Source: Bacteroidota bacterium
GTDB lineage: Bacteria > Bacteroidota > Bacteroidia > 2-12-FULL-35-15
NCBI GenBank assembly: GCA_005772895.1
Contig: SXIH01000025.1
Coordinates: 1-35,900 of the forward strand
Length of the DNA stretch: 35,900 nucleotides
Direction of reading: 5' to 3'
The notes beneath the pieces were generated by a model. The model ran no database searches. It saw nothing but the letters and a program-made list of their open reading frames with translations, and was not told the origin of the DNA. The translations under genes were made by a program, and so were the position numbers. Of this stretch, positions 30,432 through 35,900 are shown piece by piece (within the stretch, counting starts at the first letter, position 1; the number at the start of each line of letters is the position of its first letter).

Positions 30432-30469
30432 AGTCCCTTTATTGAGAAATTGATAAAGGGACTTTTTAT
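30432..30469 (+). terminator. Rho-independent terminator of the ECF sigma operon
   Basis: AGTCCCTTTAT (30432-30442) and ATAAAGGGACT (30453-30463) form a perfect 11-bp stem with a 10-base loop, followed by TTTTATT. It lies 21 bases after the last stop. Confidence 0.9.
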
Positions 30470-30477
30470 TGATGCAG

Positions 30478-30485
30478 TATTTTTG
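30478..30485 (+). promoter_or_regulatory. Putative -7 element of the gene at 30516
   Basis: TATTTTTG is a full TAnnTTTG match; the predicted start near 30492 leaves a 24-base leader. Confidence 0.4.
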
Positions 30486-30515
30486 TATTTTGGTAGTATC
30501 CAAACTCATTAAACC

Positions 30516-30926
30516 ATGAAGACACCTTCCACTCCGGTAAAAGTAATTACAGTTTCTGTTTTTACCATCTTAATTGTTTGTTTTGTTTGCTACAGAGTCG
30601 GAGCTTTTGAAAATTTTTCGTTTGCTTCCACTTCCACAGCAAACTACTACGATGCTGGCAATACTCAAATGGCAGTTGATACTCCAATAGTCGCAAAAGA
30701 TTCTATTGTTATTGAACGCGAAATAATGCCAAGTTCAAAAATGATGGTAATGCCAAAGCCTAAAAAAACAGACACGGTAAAAAAGGTTACTCCTGTTAAT
30801 AATGCTCCTCCTCAAATCGACACTACCAAAAAGAAACCCTTAAAAAAATCCAACATAATGGGTAGTTCTAAATCGGCTTATATTTATGAGCCGGAACCTG
30901 ACACAGCTAAAAAGCAAAAAAAATAA
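30516..30926 (+). CDS. Membrane-anchored protein with a disordered basic tail
   Basis: The 136-residue protein has one N-terminal membrane helix (VITVSVFTILIVCFVCYRVGAF, ~9-30). The rest is a periplasmic-side tail rich in Lys, Pro, Thr and Asp without a recognisable domain (for example PKPKKTDTVKKVTPVNNAPPQ and DTTKKKPLKKSN). It has the look of a tether or TonB-like linker, but the C-terminal TonB domain is missing. Function unknown. It lies 9 bases before the hydroxylase-family gene and is probably cotranscribed. Confidence 0.65.
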   Translation: MKTPSTPVKVITVSVFTILIVCFVCYRVGAFENFSFASTSTANYYDAGNTQMAVDTPIVAKDSIVIEREIMPSSKMMVMPKPKKTDTVKKVTPVNNAPPQIDTTKKKPLKKSNIMGSSKSAYIYEPEPDTAKKQKK

Positions 30927-30935
30927 TTTCAACTA

Positions 30936-31769
30936 ATGGAATTTTATAAATCCACAGAAGCTGCTGTAATAAGTCTGTTATTTTTAGTGCTGGTTTTTTT
31001 GCCAATGGAAAAAGTTTTTCCGGCAAAATTCAAACAAAAGTTTTTCCGCCCTTCCTGGATATTGGATCTCTGTTACTTTTTCGGACAATATCTTGTTTGG
31101 GGAACATTGGTGCTTTGGGCAATGAACTTTTTCAGAACAGGATTGGAATCAATTGTACCGGAAAATTTTCGTACGTCAGTTGCAAGCCAACCCTGGTGGT
31201 TAATAGCTATTGAAGTAGTTTTATTAAGTGATTTTATTATTTATTGGGGACATCGCCTGCAACATAAAGTAGATTTTTTATGGAGGTTTCATAAAGTTCA
31301 TCATTCTGCCGAACATTTGGATTTTCTTGCAGCACATCGTGAACATCCGCTTGATTCTATCTACACTGTTGGATTAATTAATTTACCGGCATTTATTTTA
31401 GGATTTCCATTGGAAGCAATTGCAGGACTAATTGCCTTCAGAGGAATTTGGGCGATATACATTCATTCCAACGTTCGTTTGCCCATTGGTAAATTGAGAA
31501 TATTGATTGGAGCACCCGAATTACATCACTGGCACCACGATTTAGAAAGAGACAGAGGAAATTATGCAAATATTTCTCCTATTATGGATGTTCTGTTTGG
31601 TACTTATGTTTGTCCGGACCATGAACCTGAAAAATTCGGAATAAAAGAACCTTTTCCGAAAAATTATGTTGCTCAAATGGTTTTTCCACTTATGCCGAAT
31701 TTTATTATCAAGAAATTATTCAGGAAACCATTAGAGAAATCTTCTACCAACGCATCAACTGATCTTTAG
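30936..31769 (+). CDS. Fatty acid hydroxylase / sterol desaturase family protein
   Basis: The 277-residue membrane di-iron enzyme belongs to the FA hydroxylase superfamily (PF04116). The histidine clusters that bind the two irons are HRLQH (106-110), HKVHH (119-123) with His127, His134 and His137, His177, and HHWHH (197-201). At least four hydrophobic helices surround them. Bacterial members hydroxylate or desaturate lipids, carotenoids or ether lipids; the substrate here is not shown. The last 26 bases overlap the end of the convergent DUF4846 gene. Confidence 0.92.
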   Translation: MEFYKSTEAAVISLLFLVLVFLPMEKVFPAKFKQKFFRPSWILDLCYFFGQYLVWGTLVLWAMNFFRTGLESIVPENFRTSVASQPWWLIAIEVVLLSDFIIYWGHRLQHKVDFLWRFHKVHHSAEHLDFLAAHREHPLDSIYTVGLINLPAFILGFPLEAIAGLIAFRGIWAIYIHSNVRLPIGKLRILIGAPELHHWHHDLERDRGNYANISPIMDVLFGTYVCPDHEPEKFGIKEPFPKNYVAQMVFPLMPNFIIKKLFRKPLEKSSTNASTDL

Positions 31770-32649
31770 AGAAAGTCCATTCCGGAGTTTCCAAATCACC
31801 TGTAAAATTAGTGCTGTACCAAGGATTGATACTTGTATTGTTTAAATTTTTAAGAATATGAATTTCCTGAGCAGGCATATAGCTTTGCTGGATCATAAAT
31901 AGTTTTTCTCCAGTAGTTTCATTTACACAAACATCAATGACTAAAACTGCATGTCCGGGAAAACCTCCTAAAATAAATACATCACCAATTTGAATATCTT
32001 TTACATCAGAAACTTTTTTTAATTCTTTGCTCAAAGAAGAAGTTCCGGCATAATTAAAAATAGTTTTGGTATAGCTGGCAAATGTTTTATAAGAATCATC
32101 CTTAGCAGCATTTTTCGACCAGGTAACATTGTTTCCTTTTATAACTGTGCGATAGCCTTCGCTCCACTTTTTAAACCCAACTGAATGTCCGCTTGTAAAA
32201 TTGAAATGCAAATTTTCGTAATCCTTAATTGAATAAAGATATTCGGAGCGCATTCGCATCACAGCATCTGCACATTGCTGAATATCAGTTGAACCAACAT
32301 CAATGTCCACAACAGCAGCATGACCGCTTTGATAACGTTTTAATTCGCCATTAAACAAACGCACATCCGGATTTCCCGGTTTTAACGGAAGGAATCTCAA
32401 CCAATCTCCAAATGAATTTGGTTTCACTTCTGTTCTTTTAAATCCTTTTGGAACTTCCACTCTGTTCACAATAGCGTTTTTGATATCATAAGTTGATTGC
32501 CAACAGTATTTATTTGTGGTGGTTGAAATAACTTCATCAGGAATGGAAGCTTGTAATAGCAAGCTATCATTTTCCTCAGCATTTGTATGATTGCAAGAGT
32601 AAAAACAAATTAGTCCGGAAAATAATAATATGTAACGATAGAAAAACAT
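31744..32649 (-). CDS. DUF4846 lipoprotein
   Basis: The 301-residue protein has a signal peptide ending LICFYSC (Cys19, a lipobox-like position). The body contains VEVPKGFKRTEVKPNSFGDWLRFLPLKPGNPDVRLFNGELK and HAAVVDIDVGSTDIQQCADAVMRMRSEYLY, which I recognise as DUF4846. GDVFILGGFPGHAVLVIDV in the C-terminal half resembles the His-containing motif of NlpC/P60-like or CHAP hydrolases. A peptidase-like fold is possible; with a Cys/His pair not clearly seen, that is only a suggestion. It is the last of four same-strand genes, 0-11 bases apart, and converges on the hydroxylase gene. Confidence 0.8.
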   Translation of the reverse strand: MFFYRYILLFSGLICFYSCNHTNAEENDSLLLQASIPDEVISTTTNKYCWQSTYDIKNAIVNRVEVPKGFKRTEVKPNSFGDWLRFLPLKPGNPDVRLFNGELKRYQSGHAAVVDIDVGSTDIQQCADAVMRMRSEYLYSIKDYENLHFNFTSGHSVGFKKWSEGYRTVIKGNNVTWSKNAAKDDSYKTFASYTKTIFNYAGTSSLSKELKKVSDVKDIQIGDVFILGGFPGHAVLVIDVCVNETTGEKLFMIQQSYMPAQEIHILKNLNNTSINPWYSTNFTGDLETPEWTFSKDQLMRW

Positions 32650-33300
32650 TTATTCTTTTTCTTTATGTCGGTTTAAAAACTGTTTGTGTGAGCGATATAC
32701 TGCATAATTCAATGAAAACTGAAAAACTCCAAAATTTACCTGATTCGAATCATAAAATGTAGATGTTGATAAAGTATATCTTGCAGCCATTGAAATATTT
32801 TCAGATAGATCGATCTCTGTTCCAAACAATACTCCAACGTCAGCAGGTTTGATATTATTGTAGGATTGAGTGTTTGTGCCCGTTGAACTGCCTTGATCGA
32901 GCATCACAATTGTAGAATTTGTAAACTGAGAATATTGTGCTCCTAAGTTAAACCTAATATTATCTCCTAATTTGTATTGTAAATAAAGTGGAACATCTAC
33001 ATAAAAATATCTGTATTTAATTGTGGCAGATCCATTTTTGAAAGACTTTCCTGTATACAACAAGTCCAATCCAACATTCATTTTATCTGATAACACAATT
33101 GTATACATAAAACCACCACTAAACAATATACCTGATTTGTATTTCAATGTATCTTTAAGAAGGTTAGAACTAGTCATACCAAGAGTGAAAGAAAAAGTTG
33201 ACGTAGGATTACTGGAATAGACTTGAGAATATCCTTTAAATGAAAACAAGCATAAGATGAATATCGTTATGCTTGTTTTTAAAAATGAATACTTATTCAT
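32650..33300 (-). CDS. Outer-membrane beta-barrel protein
   Basis: The 216-residue protein has a signal peptide (FLKTSITIFILCLFSFKGYSQ). Alternating hydrophobic/aromatic beta strands typical of a porin-like barrel of the OMP_b-brl/PorT style follow: FSFTLGMTSSNL, MNVGLDLLYTGKSF, FYVDVPLYLQYKLGDNIRFNLGAQYSQF, ISMAARYTLSTSTF, FQFSLNYAVY. YFYVDVPLYLQYKLGDNIRFNLG is the classic wording of this family in Bacteroidota. The role of this particular barrel is unknown. Its stop abuts the DUF4846 start, and it begins 3 bases after the next upstream gene ends, so it is part of the four-gene cluster. Confidence 0.85.
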   Translation of the reverse strand: MNKYSFLKTSITIFILCLFSFKGYSQVYSSNPTSTFSFTLGMTSSNLLKDTLKYKSGILFSGGFMYTIVLSDKMNVGLDLLYTGKSFKNGSATIKYRYFYVDVPLYLQYKLGDNIRFNLGAQYSQFTNSTIVMLDQGSSTGTNTQSYNNIKPADVGVLFGTEIDLSENISMAARYTLSTSTFYDSNQVNFGVFQFSLNYAVYRSHKQFLNRHKEKE

Positions 33301-33303
33301 AAT

Positions 33304-34308
33304 TTACTTTAATGAAATCTTAACAGTGTAGCTGCCTGTATTGCTGGCATTATAGACTGTTTCATAAATGGAAATAAATAACATTCCTGTAGTAGTTGCA
33401 GAGCCATTAAATTTAGCACCGGCTTTTAATGTTTGTGTAGAAGTTTCTCCGATTTTGTAAACCACATTACCATAAGCAGGATATGTACTTCCTGTATTAT
33501 AGTCACCTTCGTAATCATTAATCGGAGCTGTAGAACCTGAAATTGAACCATCCGGTTTGTATTTGCTTCCTGATAAACTTGCAAATGTTACTTCACCGGT
33601 TGCGTTAATGCTGAATTTTTGTCCTTGCTTTAACATAATTCCGGTTTTCAGCCATCCACCTGCAGTGTTTGAACTGATATGTTTTGTCGCCAACAATTTA
33701 AACGTCATATCTCCGCTTCCACTATCACCTGAATACATTACATCAATGTGTTTGATTTTTTCTTTCGGAATGCTCAATGTTCCGTATTCAGTTTTCAAAT
33801 CAATTTTTGCAAAGTCGTAGGTTCCACCCATGGTATATTCATAATCAATTGAAACCACATCTTTATCAGAAATTGCACTTTCTACATTGTATTTCGACTG
33901 TAATTCATTTAATGCTGCATCTGCTGTATAATCAGTATAGGTAGATGGTTCATATTTTGCAGAATAAATAAAATCGGAAATTGCCGAAACAGCTTTTATA
34001 TCCATTTTCACTAATTCATCAAACGCTGTTTTACGCATTTGTTCGTTTGAATTTGATAATTGCTTGATCAGGTTTGCAACTTTTTCGTTGGTTGTTTTAT
34101 CCGATGCAATTCCCAAATCCAATGCAGTAACATTTTTAATAGGGATTTCTAATTTACCATATGCAGTGTTAAGCGAAATACTTGCCATCTTGGAAGTTCC
34201 GCTCACAACATTGCCGTCACGCAAAGTCAATTTCAATTCTACATCATTTTGTGCTTTTAAACCTAAAGCAAAAAACGAAATGACAATAACTCCGATTATC
34301 TTTTTCAT
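33304..34308 (-). CDS. Exported protein with a LecA-like C-terminal domain
   Basis: The 334-residue protein has a signal peptide (MKKIIGVIVISFFALGLKAQ) and three visible parts. Two copies of a beta motif, T-x-YG-x-L-x-IP, at about 48-65 (TAYGKLEIPIKNVTALDL) and 173-190 (TEYGTLSIPKEKIKHIDV), flank a helical stretch (75-140; LIKQLSNSNEQMRKTAFDELVKM is HEAT-like). From about 205 the sequence follows the layout of PA-IL (LecA) galactose-binding lectins: GIMLKQGQKFSINATGEV, KYKPDGS, YPAYGNVVYKIGE, TGMLFISIYE, NTGSYTVKISL. LecA calcium ligands are not clearly conserved, so sugar binding is unproven. It lies between the repeat protein and the barrel gene. Confidence 0.7.
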   Translation of the reverse strand: MKKIIGVIVISFFALGLKAQNDVELKLTLRDGNVVSGTSKMASISLNTAYGKLEIPIKNVTALDLGIASDKTTNEKVANLIKQLSNSNEQMRKTAFDELVKMDIKAVSAISDFIYSAKYEPSTYTDYTADAALNELQSKYNVESAISDKDVVSIDYEYTMGGTYDFAKIDLKTEYGTLSIPKEKIKHIDVMYSGDSGSGDMTFKLLATKHISSNTAGGWLKTGIMLKQGQKFSINATGEVTFASLSGSKYKPDGSISGSTAPINDYEGDYNTGSTYPAYGNVVYKIGETSTQTLKAGAKFNGSATTTGMLFISIYETVYNASNTGSYTVKISLK

Positions 34309-34319
34309 ATAAAATAAAT

Positions 34320-35900
34320 TTATTGCGATTGAATTTCAGTATCTCTTAAGTATTCAACTTCAGTGATAGGCACATTGTCTTTAAAGAAATAAATCGGACC
34401 AAAAGAAGTTTCTTTTCTAACGTAGAGATGTCCTTCCAAACCTTTAACAACAATTCTTCTGGTAACTTTAGCATTGTTCTCCGTTGCACTTTCTTCCGTA
34501 ATACCTTCAGGATATTTTTTCGCTAATTCACTTTTAAACTCTTCACTACTTGCAGTGGTAGTGGTTGTAGTTGTTGTATTTTTCTTCTTTAATAACACAT
34601 CTATTTCAGCCACCTTGTCTTTCGGATATTTTTCAGTAGGTTTAATTAATGATGCATCTAAATATTTATTTTTTGCCGATTTATAATCTTTCAGTTCAAA
34701 TAATTTATCTCCTTTCGCAATAACTGCAAGGTACTCTGCATCTTTTACTTTTGCTCTTGCTAAACCATCGAGAATAGAATTTATTTCAGAAATTTTATTT
34801 CCAGGATAAGGTTCATTCGGCTTAATTGTTTCAGCATCTTTATATGCTGTTATTGCATTGTTATAATCTTTAGAAGCAAGTAAACCATCTGCTTTTGCAA
34901 CTGCTGCTTCATACTTAGCCTGAGTCGCTTGTGTTTTTGCCTGGTCAGCTAATTGTGCATTTACTTTTGCCAATTGATCTTTCGGATATTGTTCTGATGG
35001 TTTTATGGAAGACGCTTCAGTATAAGAAGTTTTTGCAGCAGCATAATCTTTCGAACCAAATTCACCGTCCGCTTTTGCAATTGCAGCTTTGTATTTTTCT
35101 TCCAATTCTTTTGCACCCGCCATTTTTGCTATCAATGCATCGATGGCTGCTATTTTATCTTTCGGATATTTTTCATTTGCTTTCAATCCCAAAGCATCGT
35201 TATAAAACCCTTTCGCTCCGTCATAATCTTTAGATGTAAATGCAGCATCTCCTTTTGTAATGGCTGCAGCATATTTTTCGTTCAACTGTTTTGCAGCAGC
35301 ATCTTTGTTTGCCAACTCATCCAGAATTTTATCTATTTCTGCAATTTTTTCAGTAGGATATTGTTCACCTGATTTAATTGCCAATGCATCATTGTATGCG
35401 GTTTTTGCAGCAGCATACGTTTTTGCTTTAAATGCAGCATCCCCTTTTGCAATTGCTGCTTTGTATTTTGCTTCTAATTCTTTTTCTTTAGCTAAACGTG
35501 CTTTTTCCGCTGCATCTCCTGCAAGCAATCCATCTATCTCAGAAATTTTATCTTTTGGATATTTTTCGCCCGACTTATAAGTCAACGCTTCGTTATAAGC
35601 AGTTTTTGCAGCAGCATATGTTTTTGAAGCAAATGCAGCATCACCTTTTGCAATAGCAGCAGAATATTTTGCTTCTAATTCTTTTGCTTTGTTTGCCGAA
35701 GCTATTTCTGCCAATGCTTTTTCAATTTCCGATAATTTATCTTTTGGATACTGTTCATTTGGTTTTAATGCTAATGCAGAAGTATATTGAGTTTTTGCTG
35801 TTGCATAATCTTTTGCTCCTAAACCTGCATCACCTTTTGCAATTGCATCTGCATATTTTTTCTCCAACTCTTTTGCTCCCATTTCTTTTGCAAGAATGGC
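34320..35900 (-). CDS. Tandem-repeat coiled/TPR-like protein (5' end outside the window)
   Basis: The frame runs into the right edge, and codons before the internal Met at 35882 (AILAKE) continue the repeat pattern. The true start is therefore outside, and 35882 is not a start. At least seven 57-67-residue repeats are visible. Each has the order [EQ]L-x-x-KY-x-A-A-I-A-K-[GA]D, Y-x-x-A-K, Y-x-[ED]A, [YQ]YPKDK-[IL]-x-[EA][IV], with residues like those of TPR units. They are Ala/Lys-rich and likely form a long helical solenoid. A threonine run (eight in a row, ~430) leads to a C-terminal domain (about 437-520: YPEGITEESATENNAKVTRRIVVKG, LYVRKETSFGPIYFFKD) seen in Bacteroidota envelope proteins. 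Function unknown; probably a scaffold for the downstream cluster. Confidence 0.8.
   Translation of the reverse strand, partial: AILAKEMGAKELEKKYADAIAKGDAGLGAKDYATAKTQYTSALALKPNEQYPKDKLSEIEKALAEIASANKAKELEAKYSAAIAKGDAAFASKTYAAAKTAYNEALTYKSGEKYPKDKISEIDGLLAGDAAEKARLAKEKELEAKYKAAIAKGDAAFKAKTYAAAKTAYNDALAIKSGEQYPTEKIAEIDKILDELANKDAAAKQLNEKYAAAITKGDAAFTSKDYDGAKGFYNDALGLKANEKYPKDKIAAIDALIAKMAGAKELEEKYKAAIAKADGEFGSKDYAAAKTSYTEASSIKPSEQYPKDQLAKVNAQLADQAKTQATQAKYEAAVAKADGLLASKDYNNAITAYKDAETIKPNEPYPGNKISEINSILDGLARAKVKDAEYLAVIAKGDKLFELKDYKSAKNKYLDASLIKPTEKYPKDKVAEIDVLLKKKNTTTTTTTTASSEEFKSELAKKYPEGITEESATENNAKVTRRIVVKGLEGHLYVRKETSFGPIYFFKDNVPITEVEYLRDTEIQSQ

Noticed and set aside
34545..34590. Phase-variable tract in the threonine run
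   Set aside because: The codons are mixed (ACT, ACA, ACC), so it is not a uniform nucleotide repeat prone to slippage.
34474..34686. Open frames antisense to the repeat protein (also 34931-35233 and 35260-35580)
   Set aside because: They arise because the Ala/Lys-rich repeat gives stop-free complementary frames; their composition is unnatural and they show no domain.

Overview
The window is chromosomal DNA from a low-GC member of the Bacteroidota. Grounds: several start sites are preceded by the phylum's -7 promoter word TAnnTTTG, and Shine-Dalgarno sequences are mostly not apparent. Many genes belong to families typical of the phylum (DUF5683, DUF4846, DUF6580, WbqC, TPR/SpoIIE-type phosphatase, peptide deformylase with an acidic insert). 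The ParA-ParB-DUF5683-DapB-LepB-WbqC order is one I recall as conserved there. I cannot place it below phylum. No tRNA, rRNA, prophage, CRISPR array or transposase was seen. Coding density is high and no gene-free stretch reaches 300 bases.

Layout. 1-1660 (-): the N-terminal ~550 residues of a TPR sensor phosphatase, divergent from a c-di-AMP synthase (1746-2543). 2546-4186 (-): ruvX, def and a TPR lipoprotein, probably one unit. 4371-11500 (+): housekeeping genes: dapD, a GT9 heptosyltransferase-like enzyme, a TsaC/Sua5 protein, a CCA-adding enzyme, a pRiA4b ORF-3-like acidic protein, miaA and an MFS transporter. 11592-12079 (+): a ParE-type toxin-antitoxin pair. 12084-13439 (-): a cytochrome c/copper monooxygenase-like lipoprotein. 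13655-14236 (+): two small basic lipoproteins that look paralogous. 14233-18077: a LuxC-type acyl-CoA reductase divergent from a two-cluster ferredoxin, an exported protein and serC. 18115-19443: an FMN reductase and a UPF0173 hydrolase. 19602-26370 (+): parA, parB, a DUF5683 protein, dapB, two tandem signal peptidases and a WbqC protein. 26567-29100 (+): an acyl-CoA carboxylase beta subunit, a small unknown protein and a DUF6580 membrane protein. 29209-30410 (+): an ECF sigma factor with two small partners. 30516-31769 (+): an anchored unknown protein and a fatty acid hydroxylase-family enzyme. 31744-35900 (-): a four-gene envelope cluster of a repeat protein (cut by the window end), a LecA-like-domain protein, an outer-membrane barrel and a DUF4846 lipoprotein.

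Together the genes serve lysine/meso-diaminopimelate synthesis (dapD, dapB), tRNA maturation (CCA enzyme, TsaC, miaA), chromosome segregation (parA/B), protein export and maturation (lepB x2, def), serine synthesis (serC) and envelope assembly.

The most distinctive non-coding content is a set of intergenic repeats: REP-like palindromes with the core TCGAGCGGAGTCGA, other hairpin repeats, and short reiterated-word tracts. One REP copy appears to encode the end of the DUF5683 protein. I found no clear defence or biosynthetic island. The least understood loci are the LecA-like/DUF4846 envelope cluster, the sigma-factor operon and the twin basic lipoproteins.
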